Source: Sediminicola sp040566555 (GTDB lineage: Bacteria > Bacteroidota > Bacteroidia > Flavobacteriales > Flavobacteriaceae). From it: a DNA stretch of 64,000 nt. Shown here one piece after another: positions 36,497-45,766 of the stretch. The notes beneath the pieces were generated by a model that worked only from the letters and a program-made list of their open reading frames with translations, had not been told where the DNA came from and made no database searches. A program made the translations under genes and the position numbers. How positions within the stretch are numbered: the first letter of the stretch is position 1; each line of letters begins with the position of its first letter. The stretch is from contig NZ_JBEWYP010000001.1 in assembly GCF_040566555.1 (NCBI RefSeq), positions 62,001 to 126,000 of the forward strand, in the 5' to 3' direction.

Positions 36497-37414
36497 ATGC
36501 CATACTTACAAAACATTTCTGAAAAGCTTTTATCCTCTTTGGAGGAAAATTGGACAATTTTCATAAAGCAAATACCCGGTATACTAATTGCCATTCTCAT
36601 CGTAGCCTTAGGTATTTTGATCTCCAAAAAAATAGGCAATCTGTCTCGTAAAGTCATTTCCAAAAGGTCAGATGACCCAATCATGGTTAATTTCTTGACC
36701 AAAGGAATCAAGTTGTTATTGTATACTATATTTATCATGTATGCATTGGAAGTAGCAGGATTGCAAAGCATTGCCACTGGCATTCTCACCGCTGCAGGAG
36801 CCTCTGCAGTAATCATTGGTTTTGCCTTTAGGGATATAGGAGAAAACTTTATATCTGGAATTATTCTGTCATTCAACAGACCGTTTAACGTAAATGAAAC
36901 CGTCAGCATAGGCGAAATTTTCGGAAAGGTAAAAAGCATTGAATTCCGATATACCAAGTTAAGGACCTTTGATGGCCGTGATGTATACATTCCAAATAGT
37001 GATGTAATAAAAAAACCAGTTTATAATTATACCGAAGATGGATTCTATAGGTTCGATTTCTTGGTAGGTATCGCCTATGAAAATAATATTGGGGAAGCAG
37101 AAAAATTGATCAAACAGATCGTTAAAAATACGAAGGGCACTTATGAAGATGACGCTCACCCTAATTTTATCGTAGCAAATGAATTGGCCGTTAGTACCGT
37201 AAACCTCAAAGTACATTTTTGGATCAACACTTTTGAATATGGCAAGGAAGCCTTGATGATTAAAGGAAAGGTAATTACCAACGTAAAAGAAGCACTACTC
37301 CAGGAAGGGTTTAGCTTACCTGCGAATATCCAAGAATTAAAGCTCTATGACACCCAAAGTTCTATTCCCGTTAGCGTATCCGAATCCACGAATGAGGGTA
37401 ATGATCAGCCTTAA
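36497..37414 (+). CDS. Small-conductance mechanosensitive channel (MscS family)
   Basis: 305 residues: three N-terminal membrane helices (about 18-125) and a cytoplasmic beta/alpha domain. The pore helix and following signature read ATGILTAAGASAVIIGFAFR and then DIGENFISGIILSFNRPFNV, matching E. coli MscS closely in layout, with Gly/Ala packing. It would release solutes on hypo-osmotic shock. A trehalose synthesis cluster lies about 9 kb away, but there is no operon link. It has its own intergenic space on both sides. Confidence 0.92.
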   Translation: MPYLQNISEKLLSSLEENWTIFIKQIPGILIAILIVALGILISKKIGNLSRKVISKRSDDPIMVNFLTKGIKLLLYTIFIMYALEVAGLQSIATGILTAAGASAVIIGFAFRDIGENFISGIILSFNRPFNVNETVSIGEIFGKVKSIEFRYTKLRTFDGRDVYIPNSDVIKKPVYNYTEDGFYRFDFLVGIAYENNIGEAEKLIKQIVKNTKGTYEDDAHPNFIVANELAVSTVNLKVHFWINTFEYGKEALMIKGKVITNVKEALLQEGFSLPANIQELKLYDTQSSIPVSVSESTNEGNDQP

Positions 37415-37579
37415 AAATTTATCCACTTCGGCAAAAGACTAAAGTAAATTAAATTATTGTTTACCTTAGTAATAAGATTTCTTGTTCCCCAAACTTTAAC
37501 CCTATTTAGATCTCCTGGCCATTTATAAACAGTGGTCGAGGTTAGCTGTTATACTCAAGTGTTATTAAATCAATCCAAT

Positions 37580-38722
37580 ATGAAAGCGCACTACAACATA
37601 ATTATTGCTGGTGCCGGTGGTATAGCCGAAGCTGCTGGACTTATTCTTGCAGAATGGAGTGCGGTGTCGCCAACCATTTATATTGGCAACCGTACCCTAG
37701 AAAAAGCCCAAAGAGTATCTGAATGGGTAAAGGAAGGCACTACAAAATCATGTAAGGTTGTTCCCTTTCTATTGGATGCGAATACTATTTCTGATGAAAT
37801 GAAGGGGATATTTGAAAAAGGGGATGCCTTATTGGATTGTCTTCCGGGGAGTTTAGCCCCGAAAATGGCACAATTTGCAAATGATTTTGGCCTCTACTAT
37901 GCCAATCTTACCGAATATGTGGCAGAAACCGATCAAATTATACATTTGGCTAAAAATGCAAACACAGGTTTTGTCTTACAGACTGGACTTGCTCCAGGGT
38001 ATATTAATGTATTGGCCAACCATCTATTCCAAAAATTTTGTAGAGATTTTGATGTTGAGGCGGTGGATACCTTGGAATTTAAAGTTGGGGCTTTGACCAT
38101 TAATGCTGTAGCCCCACACTATTATGGATTTACATGGAGTCCTATTGGAGTTGCCACAGAATATGTTAAAGATGCTATTGCAATCCGTGATTTTAATAAG
38201 GCGAACCTCCCATCCCTTTCGGAAAGGGAAGTAATCATTATAAACGGCTTGGCTTTTGAAGAAGACCTCACCTCTGGTGGTGCTGCAGATTTACCTGATG
38301 CATTAAAAGGCAAGGTAAGGTCCCTTGATTACAAAACCTTGCGACATCCTGGGCATTATGCTTGGATAGCGGAACAATTGTCCAAAATAGATCCTAAAAT
38401 AAATCCTATCGAAAAGCTACAACAGAGAATGTTGGACTCCATTCCACATGTTGAAGATGACCAAATAGTGCTTTATGCAGCTGTGCAGGGCAACGATTCA
38501 GAGGGTACCTTGCGCAGACGGGAAATATCCAAGATTATTCACCCACAAAGAGTTGGTCACCATCAATTAAGGGCCATACAGACCACAACTGCAGTACCCT
38601 TGATACAATCCATCCAATGGGTATTGGAGAACAGGTCCAAAGGGATTACACTTCAAAGTAATATATCTCCCAAAGAATTTTTAAATGGAGCATATATAGT
38701 GCCTGTTTATGGCAACGTCTAA
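37580..38722 (+). CDS. Saccharopine dehydrogenase-like oxidoreductase
   Basis: 380 residues from the ATG at 37580; a longer GTG-initiated frame adds 16 residues without family character. The N-terminal Rossmann loop is IIIAGAGGIAEAAGLILAEW, followed by the saccharopine dehydrogenase domain (DALLDCLPGSLAPKMAQFA, NLTEYVAET, LAPGYINVLAN) and a C-terminal domain. Relatives act in lysine degradation/synthesis or on carboxynorspermidine; others are uncharacterised. A lysine-pathway partner is not visible nearby. Single-gene transcript as far as can be seen. Confidence 0.82.
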   Translation: MKAHYNIIIAGAGGIAEAAGLILAEWSAVSPTIYIGNRTLEKAQRVSEWVKEGTTKSCKVVPFLLDANTISDEMKGIFEKGDALLDCLPGSLAPKMAQFANDFGLYYANLTEYVAETDQIIHLAKNANTGFVLQTGLAPGYINVLANHLFQKFCRDFDVEAVDTLEFKVGALTINAVAPHYYGFTWSPIGVATEYVKDAIAIRDFNKANLPSLSEREVIIINGLAFEEDLTSGGAADLPDALKGKVRSLDYKTLRHPGHYAWIAEQLSKIDPKINPIEKLQQRMLDSIPHVEDDQIVLYAAVQGNDSEGTLRRREISKIIHPQRVGHHQLRAIQTTTAVPLIQSIQWVLENRSKGITLQSNISPKEFLNGAYIVPVYGNV

Positions 38723-38890
38723 ACTTATATTAGAGGTGTATAAGGCATAAGAACTGACTATTTTATCCACTTTTAATATCCTTAAAAATTATCATGCAAA
38801 AGACAAAATAAAAATTGTTTTCCGCTGAAAATCAAATAGCTATTAAAATTTGAAATTCTTATATTTATCAAATAGACCATACCACAAACC

Positions 38891-40078
38891 ATGCTTTCCA
38901 ATTTGAACACAAATCTTCGTAAAGACGTAGATTCCATTAATAAAATAACTGTTGTCCCTAATTTATTGGAGGTTATCTGCAAGAGCACCGGTATGGGTTT
39001 TGCAGCCATTGCAAGGGTCACAGAAACAAATTGGGTGACCTGTAGGGTTCAGGATGAGATTAATTTTGGCCTCAAACCCGGTGATGAGTTGGCAATTGAA
39101 ACCACCTTTTGCAATCAGGTACGGCAGCATAAACAACCAGTTATCATTAATGAGGTAGCTACAGATGAACATTACAAAACCCATCCTATCCCCTTGCAAT
39201 ATGGTTTCCAGAGTTATATTTCTGTTCCTATCTACAGAAGGGATGGCAGTTTTTTTGGGACCCTATGCGCTATAGATACAAAGCCACTAATTGTTGATAC
39301 CCCGGAAATTAGGGGGATGTTCAAGTTATATTCCGAACTAATATCTTTTCATTTAGATGCGGTTGAAGAATTGGATCGGGTTTCCGCCAATCTGATGGAG
39401 GAACGAAAGATTGCCGAACTTAGGGAAACATTTATTGCCATTCTAGGCCATGATCTAAGAAATCCAGTAAGTACAACTCGTATGTGTGCCGATATTTTAT
39501 TGAAAATTTCCACAGATGAAACCGCTTTACGGCAAGCTGAAATAATAAAAGCCACTACGTATCGTATGCAAGGGCTCATTGACAATCTATTGGATTTTGC
39601 CATGGGGCATTTGGGAGATGGAATTCAATTAGAGCTTACGACTGACAATATCATGTTACAAACGGTTCTGGAACAGGTGGTTCAAGAAATGAAAACATTA
39701 GATTCCCATCATGAAATAAAAGAATCCATCCGTTTAAGCAGGCCTGTGAGCTGTGATGTCAATAGGGTTGCACAACTACTTTCCAATCTTCTGGGGAACG
39801 CCATAAAACATGGTGCTGAGGACCAACCAATTGAGTTGGATATTTATACGTCGGAAAAAGAATTTGTTCTTTCAGTAAGCAATGCGGGGGATAAGATTTC
39901 AGAAACAGCAATGGGCAATCTCTTTAAGCCCTTTTTCTCCGAAAATGCCAATCGGAACAAAAGAAGTTTAGGATTGGGATTGTACATATCCTCGGAAATT
40001 GCAAATGCACATGGGGGACAACTTAGTGCAAAATCCACTCAGAAAAAAACTACGTTTACTCTTAGCATTCCATTGTAG
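38891..40078 (+). CDS. GAF-domain sensor histidine kinase
   Basis: 395 residues, no membrane segment. A GAF domain (about 20-160; YISVPIYRRDGSFFGTLCAID) is followed by HisKA with the phospho-accepting His187 in GHDLRNPVST and a HATPase_c domain with N box NLLGNAIKHG, G1 VSNAGDKIS and G2 GLGLYISSEIANAHGG. It is therefore a soluble kinase sensing an internal ligand or redox state. No response regulator lies next to it, so its partner is elsewhere. A GAF-only protein follows 209 bases downstream. Confidence 0.92.
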   Translation: MLSNLNTNLRKDVDSINKITVVPNLLEVICKSTGMGFAAIARVTETNWVTCRVQDEINFGLKPGDELAIETTFCNQVRQHKQPVIINEVATDEHYKTHPIPLQYGFQSYISVPIYRRDGSFFGTLCAIDTKPLIVDTPEIRGMFKLYSELISFHLDAVEELDRVSANLMEERKIAELRETFIAILGHDLRNPVSTTRMCADILLKISTDETALRQAEIIKATTYRMQGLIDNLLDFAMGHLGDGIQLELTTDNIMLQTVLEQVVQEMKTLDSHHEIKESIRLSRPVSCDVNRVAQLLSNLLGNAIKHGAEDQPIELDIYTSEKEFVLSVSNAGDKISETAMGNLFKPFFSENANRNKRSLGLGLYISSEIANAHGGQLSAKSTQKKTTFTLSIPL

Positions 40079-40254
40079 TCAATCTACTACGAACTAAACA
40101 TTAAACAAAATAGCTGCTTTTTTGCAATTCTATATAAATGATGTGTCGAAAGTAGGAATAAATCGAACTTTTGAGCTTTATTTAAACACCTAATTTACAA
40201 ATTGTTGTTTAACTTTTGTCAGATTATTCTTTCGTAAATAATTGCTGGACCCGC

Positions 40255-40274
40255 TAATTTTGATTGTAATTTTG
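40255..40274 (+). promoter_or_regulatory. Two TAATTTTG boxes upstream of the GAF-only gene
   Basis: TAATTTTG occurs at 40255-40262 and again at 40267-40274; both fit TAnnTTTG. The first gives a leader of plausible length to the ATG at 40288; the second would leave almost none. Confidence 0.4.
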
Positions 40275-40287
40275 TTTATATTTAATT

Positions 40288-40803
40288 ATGGAAAAAGAAC
40301 TTGAAAAAAGAAGAATTCTGGCGCTTAAAAGGTATGAAATCCTTGATACACCAATGGATGGCAGCTATGATGAGATCACTTCTTTGGCATCAAAGATTTT
40401 TGATGTTCCTATTGCGATTATCAGTTTGGTGGATACCGAAAGGATCTGGTTCAAATCCGCTTATGGTCTAGATGTTGAAGAAATCACCAGAGACCCCGGA
40501 CTATGTAGTTCTGCTATCATATCCAACGAAGTTTATGTTGTTGAAAACGCGAGGGTTGATCCACGAACTATGGCGAACCCTTTGGTTGCTGGGGTAATGG
40601 GACTTCAATTTTATGCCGCAGCTCCCCTAACCACCTCAGACGGTTATAATTTGGGAACTATTTGTATCATTGATCAAAATCCGAGAACCTTAAATGGCAA
40701 GGAAGCCTCCATATTACTTCATTTATCCAGAATCGTCATGGATCATTTTGAAATTAGACTTCAAGCGAGAAAAATGTTAAAGGATCTTCAATCCAAAATT
40801 TAA
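40288..40803 (+). CDS. Stand-alone GAF-domain protein
   Basis: 171 residues consisting of a single GAF domain (about 20-160): YDEITSLASKIFDVPIAIIS, LVDTERIWFKSAYG, CSSAIISNEVYVVENARVDP and NLGTICIIDQNPR. No output domain. GAF-only proteins may be ligand-binding regulators, or free methionine-sulfoxide reductases (fRMsr); this one lacks an obvious set of three fRMsr cysteines. It lies downstream of a GAF histidine kinase and might modulate it; this is inferred from proximity only, since each gene has its own upstream space. Confidence 0.82.
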   Translation: MEKELEKRRILALKRYEILDTPMDGSYDEITSLASKIFDVPIAIISLVDTERIWFKSAYGLDVEEITRDPGLCSSAIISNEVYVVENARVDPRTMANPLVAGVMGLQFYAAAPLTTSDGYNLGTICIIDQNPRTLNGKEASILLHLSRIVMDHFEIRLQARKMLKDLQSKI

Positions 40804-40882
40804 AAATATGATAGGAAAGGATTTGGGCACTTATCCTTAACTCTTTCCAATTTCCATCACCTACCAGGTTATTTTCTTACAT

Positions 40883-40890
40883 TACTTTTG
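40883..40890 (+). promoter_or_regulatory. Candidate promoter -7 box for the GNAT gene
   Basis: TACTTTTG fits TAnnTTTG; leader of about 60 bases to the ATG at 40955. Confidence 0.35.
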
Positions 40891-40954
40891 CCTTTCAGCA
40901 AGGATATGCTATTTTTTTAAAACATAGCCAATCTTAAGATATTAAGCGTAACAA

Positions 40955-41476
40955 ATGAATCAAAATTTTATAATTAGAGAGGCCAAGCCATCAGAATTTA
41001 ATGAGATTGGAGACTTATTGGTCTTGGTCTATTCACAACTTAAGGGATTTCCATCTCCTGAAGAACAGCCGGCGTATTACGAACGACTGCAACAAATTGG
41101 GAAATTTACAGATTATCCGAATACAAAATTAATGGTGGCCATAACGCCGGAAGGTAGCATAGGTGGCGCTGTAGTCTATTTTGGGGACATGTCCTATTAC
41201 GGGTCGGGAGGTACAGCGACCAAGGAAACCAATGCCTCTGGCTTTCGATTATTAGGGGTAGACCCTGCATTAAGAGGCCTTGGAATTGGCAAACGCCTTA
41301 CAGAAACATGTATTCAGTTAGCGAGGACAGAAAAGCAACATCAATTGATCATTCATTCGACAAAGGCTATGCAGACTGCTTGGAAAATGTATGAGAACAT
41401 GGGATTTGTTCGTTCCCTAGATCTAGATTTCAAGCAAGGCGAATTGGATGTTTTTGGTTTTCGTATGGCACTATAA
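40955..41476 (+). CDS. GNAT-family N-acetyltransferase
   Basis: 173 residues with the GNAT fold: N-terminal IREAKPSEFNEIGDLLVLVYSQ, the acetyl-CoA pyrophosphate loop LLGVDPALRGLGIGKRLTET (motif A, R-G-L-G-I-G) and the C-terminal AWKMYENMGFVRSLDLDF segment. The acceptor cannot be told from sequence: protein N-termini, small amines and antibiotics are all acetylated by such enzymes. It is last before a 299-base gene-free stretch and faces the M4 protease gene convergently. Confidence 0.87.
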   Translation: MNQNFIIREAKPSEFNEIGDLLVLVYSQLKGFPSPEEQPAYYERLQQIGKFTDYPNTKLMVAITPEGSIGGAVVYFGDMSYYGSGGTATKETNASGFRLLGVDPALRGLGIGKRLTETCIQLARTEKQHQLIIHSTKAMQTAWKMYENMGFVRSLDLDFKQGELDVFGFRMAL

Positions 41477-41720
41477 TATCTGTTGAATACTATCGGACTA
41501 GTCTCATTTTAATTTACAGATCCTTTTATTTTTTCTCAATCTTAAGTCAACCATAAAAAGGCCATGGCGCTCCAATTCCAAATGTCTGGATCATTTTATG
41601 TTGAGGGGTATCTTACCAAGCGCACCCCTTTTCAAGCGAACCACTTTTTGAAATTAAAATGGTCCTATTGCTCAGTGCACCTCATAAATAGACTAGGTTG
41701 AAACCTTAAATTTTAGGCAT

Positions 41721-41754
41721 AAAAAAAGGGGGTGGAACAAGTCCCACCCCCTTT
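41721..41754 (-). terminator. Intrinsic terminator of the M4 protease gene
   Basis: Stem AAAGGGGGTGG / CCACCCCCTTT with an eight-base loop; seven A on the plus strand provide the U-tract on the minus strand. The gap 41477-41775 holds nothing else convincing. Confidence 0.88.
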
Positions 41755-41775
41755 CAACATTAACTAAAATTAAAT

Positions 41776-44700
41776 TTATTGCTTTAAGAATTTAAGTTCA
41801 AATATTTCACCGTTATCAGTAATCACCTTCATCACGAACAATCCACTGTTCAATCCGGCAACATCCATTTGTACGGTATTTGTTGGTATAACACTGTCCA
41901 TAGACTTCACCACAACACCCATTAAATCAATAACTGTTACTGCCATGATATTGGCATCTGTATCAATATTAATAGTAGTTACAGCTGGGTTCGGGAATAC
42001 AGTAAAGAATCCTAGGTTCCCTTTGCTACCTTTTACATAGTGATTACTGTTCTTGTGGTCACAAGAGTGTTTACCACCATGCTTAACGTCATCTGGACCA
42101 CAGCTACAATCTTCCGGATCTTTTGGATCTTTAGGATCAGTCGGTTCTGTTGGATCTGTAGGATCTGTAGGCTCAACAGGAGTATAATTAAATTCCTGTA
42201 CTATGCTCATGCTACCTGAACCTTTAAAAGTTGCAGTGTAGGCACGGAACCCATCAGCCACATTCACATCGGTAAGTGTGCCGTTGTACTGTATGTTGTT
42301 TGGGTCCTCAGTGGCATCATCCATGTTGTAAGAGGAAACCATCATTGGAACAAAATTAATGGAATCATCAAAAGCATTCAGTTCATCATCAGTGAAATAC
42401 ATGGTAACATCATAGGTTGCATTTTCATTGGCAGCAGTTATGCTGAACGCCTTTGAAGGTCTTGCCGTGTTGATGTTGGAGAAGATTCTAAAACTTGTTC
42501 CCTCATCGATTACGGACATCGTAACACACCCTAAATCTTCAGAAGCATTTTCGATTTTTGCGATCAACGCATTATCTGAAGCACTCATTAAGAAAATGGT
42601 ATTACCCTTGTACACCTGTGTAGTTGCAGACTCACCTTTTTGAGTCTCAATACCCGCTGGGGTAGCAGTAACCTTCACGTTATCAATCGCAAAACTAAAT
42701 GTAGTTCCTGCGTTGGTGTCATTATACCATCTCCAAGCTAGGAAGAAAGGTTTACCATCCAAGGCATTGATTACACCTGTGTAAGTTCCATTTTCGGTAA
42801 CAGCTCCAAGTGGGCCTGATCCGGAATATTGTTCTACTGAAACATAATTTGCTCCATCCAAAGAGTACATAAATTCTCCGTAATCAAAGATGGCAGGTCC
42901 TAATGGTTCTTCCAATTCACCACCGGCTTCCCAATCAAAGGAAACTGTAACATCATTTGCAGCTCCAGCATTGATCATTGGAGACCTAAATATTGTATTG
43001 GATGTAGAATTGGTATCATAGATTGGAAGATCTGTAATACCATCACTGATATAAGCTCTACCTGCAGCACTTGCATCTCCATTCACTTTCCAAACATTGT
43101 TACCGTCAGATAAGGAAATAATAGACCATCCAGCTGGAACACCATCCACAGAAAAAGTTTCGGTAGCCATTAAATCAAAAGTGTCGTTTCCAGTCCTTGG
43201 AGCAAAATCATTATCAGAGATAGAATACTCTTGCTTATGGAATACACCGTTGAAATTGAAAGACAATACTATTGTTTCTACATTTTCCACAATGGCATCA
43301 TCATACACAGTAATATTCAAGGACTTAATTTCTGAACCAGAGAAAGTCAAAGAATTTGTAGAAAGGCTAAAATCCTGTCCTAAGGTAGCAGTACTACCTG
43401 CAGTGCTCAAGTTAATGGTTGCAGAAGGATCAACATCTACACCTGTGAAAAACACTTGGAAAATATTGGCATCATCACAACCATTAATGGCATTGCTCTC
43501 GGAAAAAATCTGAACATTGCTTTCGTTAAAGGCAATGGTATTAGGATCTCCAGTGTTATAAGCATCCCCTATGTCCACACCATGCCACGCATTTGTGGTC
43601 TGTACTTCTTCATTGGATCCAGGTCCATACAAAATTTGGGCAGCCAAAATGGAAGCGGCACGCATTTCAATAAATTTGGCATTAGGTGAAAGCATTGTCT
43701 CCCCCATATAAGCGATTTTGGAAGCGGCATCGAAACCAATTCCCTGTACACTATATTGGTTTCCTGCATCAGTAATTTGATCATCTGCAGAAGGTTTGTT
43801 GAAACCAGGTGAAAAAGATTTCCCACTTCCAGTTACCAATAAGTAATACCATTTGTTCAACACACCGCTATTGGTATGAACTCCACACTGGTCATTGGCC
43901 AAGGTTGGCGTCCCACATTCAGGGTTTATCCAGTTTTGACCACCATATGAATCCGGGTCACCTGCAGATTTAGGGTTGTCCATCCATCTAAGAGCCCTAG
44001 ATCCGGCCTCTCCTGGCTGTAAACCTCCATCACGCTCATCGATCTGTTCGCCAATACCCCATGGGTCATAGTTTAGGGTACCATCAATTTGTGCTAGCAC
44101 ATACGCCTCTACAGCTGCTCCCCAAATATCAGAAAAGCCTTCGTTCATGGCTCCAGACTCTCTCTGGTATACCAAATCAGCAGTAAACTCACATACTCCA
44201 TGTCCAATTTCATGGGCACAAACGTCCATGGAGGTCAATGGAGCAAAAGATCCGTTTGGCTTTTGACCCCCTTGGTAACTTCCATCACCATAAGTCATGG
44301 CAGTACCGTTCCAAAAGGCATTGTCATAGGCATCACCGTAGTGTACATAATTTACCACCTTGGTACCTTTATCATCATAACTTGATCTGTTGTGTACATT
44401 TTTCCAATAATCCAATACTACCTCTGTTCCCCAGTGGGCGTCAAGGGCAACATCATCGTTATGGGCCTCGTTATGCCCTACGGTAGGAATACCATCCGAT
44501 GGAACGACAGGGCCATAAGGCATGGAAAAATCATCTTTTCTATGCTCAGCGGACGTCCAGTTGTTATCTGCAGTTTCCGGATTTAATAAGTCTCCATCGC
44601 CATCGGCAATCGCTACTGCGAATTGAGAAATTGGTGCGCTAATAGGTAGTCCACCAAGGCCTTCATATGATCTTGTTTCGTTTTCAACACCAGAAGGGGT

Positions 44701-45594
44701 AGTACCTTTAAGAACCCAATTTCCATTGGAATCCATTGAAGTATCAAAAATCCTTGTCCCAGCATAGCGGGTATCTCCACTTGCGGCAGCATAAGGCATT
44801 GGTCCATAAACTGTTTTGGCCGCTGGTTTAATTTCCTTTTTGATATCTTCTTTGGTATGGCTGCCATCGGCATGCTTAATAATTGCATCCAATAACAAAA
44901 CCTGACCAGAAGCTGCATCCACATAAATATCTGCACGTGACAATGGCTCAGCCGCGTAGATATTAAATTTGTATGCCAACGCAAGATCAACAACATCCGT
45001 TAAATAATTATCAACGAATACCAACTCTCCTTTTGGGTACACTTCATTATATGCTGCAGTAATCTCTGGGGAATTTCCTAAGCTCTGGATATAATCCCAA
45101 GCATAGGTGGTAGCTCCTACGTGATCCAATGCCTTTTGAAGGGCTGCACTTTCGGATAGAGAAGGTGTGGAAGTTATAGAAGCTGGTAAGCTGTAATACT
45201 CGGCGGTAAATCCAAAAACAATACCTTTTTTGGACATTGCCTTGAATACACCATGCTCTACTTTAATACCATTGGTAAACTGTTGGAACTTGTCTACTTG
45301 AATACCATTGGAAGATGTAGTTGCCGTAATTGTAAATGTGGTTTCCTGGCCCATGCCCAGCACGGAACGAAGAAAAGCAGGGGTGTCATTTAGAGAAAGT
45401 GTCTCTCCTGCACTTTTTAATTTAATTAAAGAAGGTGTCCCGCGGTTTGGCTCCATAGTGAACTGGGTCACTCTGGAATCCTGGGACAGATTGGCCGAAA
45501 TATCCTGTGCGGATGTTTGGGCATTCAACATAAATAATCCCTGAAAGCAGAATGCTGCCCCTAGGATTATTTTTTTTGGTAATGGTTTAATCAT
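41776..45594 (-). CDS. Secreted M4-family metalloprotease with T9SS sorting domain
   Basis: 1272 residues. Signal peptide (about 1-26), FTP/PepSY-type propeptide (about 60-260), then a thermolysin-like catalytic domain (about 300-680) with zinc motif HEIGH near residue 461 and the third ligand in MNEGFSDIWG about 24 residues later. Next come a Calx-beta-like segment (DPSATINLSTAGS, LSFSGSEIKSLNITVYDD), a MAM/galactose-binding-like sandwich (about 830-1000) and a Thr/Pro/Asp-repeat linker, then a Cys/His-rich patch (DCSCGPDD, HGGKHSCDHKNSNHY). The last 80 residues are a type A T9SS C-terminal domain (FFTVFPNPAVTTINI ... GLFVMKVITDNGEIFELKFLKQ). It should be exported across the outer membrane and attached to the cell surface or released. 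The Ca-binding and active-site pattern of thermolysin is preserved. Confidence 0.93.
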   Translation of the reverse strand: MIKPLPKKIILGAAFCFQGLFMLNAQTSAQDISANLSQDSRVTQFTMEPNRGTPSLIKLKSAGETLSLNDTPAFLRSVLGMGQETTFTITATTSSNGIQVDKFQQFTNGIKVEHGVFKAMSKKGIVFGFTAEYYSLPASITSTPSLSESAALQKALDHVGATTYAWDYIQSLGNSPEITAAYNEVYPKGELVFVDNYLTDVVDLALAYKFNIYAAEPLSRADIYVDAASGQVLLLDAIIKHADGSHTKEDIKKEIKPAAKTVYGPMPYAAASGDTRYAGTRIFDTSMDSNGNWVLKGTTPSGVENETRSYEGLGGLPISAPISQFAVAIADGDGDLLNPETADNNWTSAEHRKDDFSMPYGPVVPSDGIPTVGHNEAHNDDVALDAHWGTEVVLDYWKNVHNRSSYDDKGTKVVNYVHYGDAYDNAFWNGTAMTYGDGSYQGGQKPNGSFAPLTSMDVCAHEIGHGVCEFTADLVYQRESGAMNEGFSDIWGAAVEAYVLAQIDGTLNYDPWGIGEQIDERDGGLQPGEAGSRALRWMDNPKSAGDPDSYGGQNWINPECGTPTLANDQCGVHTNSGVLNKWYYLLVTGSGKSFSPGFNKPSADDQITDAGNQYSVQGIGFDAASKIAYMGETMLSPNAKFIEMRAASILAAQILYGPGSNEEVQTTNAWHGVDIGDAYNTGDPNTIAFNESNVQIFSESNAINGCDDANIFQVFFTGVDVDPSATINLSTAGSTATLGQDFSLSTNSLTFSGSEIKSLNITVYDDAIVENVETIVLSFNFNGVFHKQEYSISDNDFAPRTGNDTFDLMATETFSVDGVPAGWSIISLSDGNNVWKVNGDASAAGRAYISDGITDLPIYDTNSTSNTIFRSPMINAGAANDVTVSFDWEAGGELEEPLGPAIFDYGEFMYSLDGANYVSVEQYSGSGPLGAVTENGTYTGVINALDGKPFFLAWRWYNDTNAGTTFSFAIDNVKVTATPAGIETQKGESATTQVYKGNTIFLMSASDNALIAKIENASEDLGCVTMSVIDEGTSFRIFSNINTARPSKAFSITAANENATYDVTMYFTDDELNAFDDSINFVPMMVSSYNMDDATEDPNNIQYNGTLTDVNVADGFRAYTATFKGSGSMSIVQEFNYTPVEPTDPTDPTEPTDPKDPKDPEDCSCGPDDVKHGGKHSCDHKNSNHYVKGSKGNLGFFTVFPNPAVTTINIDTDANIMAVTVIDLMGVVVKSMDSVIPTNTVQMDVAGLNSGLFVMKVITDNGEIFELKFLKQ

Positions 45595-45688
45595 GTGTAA
45601 GTGAATTAATTGGTTAATAAAATTTGTGGTTTTTTCGTACTTGTTTTGTAGGTGTCCTAATAATTATTTGTTAATTTTTTGAGTTTGG

Positions 45689-45696
45689 CAAATATA
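45689..45696 (-). promoter_or_regulatory. Promoter -7 box of the M4 protease
   Basis: Minus-strand TATATTTG. The leader to the ATG at 45594 would be about 90 bases, long for this genome and able to hold regulation. Confidence 0.55.
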
Positions 45697-45706
45697 TTTT
45701 TTTAAT

Positions 45707-45726
45707 CAACTACAACGTTATAGTTG
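45707..45726. promoter_or_regulatory. 20-bp near-palindrome at the -33 position of the protease promoter
   Basis: CAACTACAACGTTATAGTTG matches its reverse complement at 18 of 20 bases and lies 10-30 bases upstream of the -7 box, where a regulator dimer would touch polymerase. Confidence 0.45.
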
Positions 45727-45738
45727 TTAATTTTTTCG

Positions 45739-45766
45739 ATGAAATGTATTCTTGGATACATTTCAT
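45739..45766. repeat. Inverted repeat, 11-bp arms
   Basis: ATGAAATGTAT and ATACATTTCAT separated by six bases, perfect arms, just upstream of the protease promoter. It could be a second operator or a hairpin in an unseen transcript. Confidence 0.45.

Noticed and set aside
41564..41701. A 45-codon ATG frame in the gap after the GNAT gene
   Set aside because: Ends 20 bases before the M4 terminator, has no promoter or ribosome-binding signal, and its composition is unlike nearby coding sequence.
41776..45594. Long open frames on the opposite strand inside the protease gene and other genes
   Set aside because: They lack ribosome-binding signals and family motifs and are shadows of the true coding strand.
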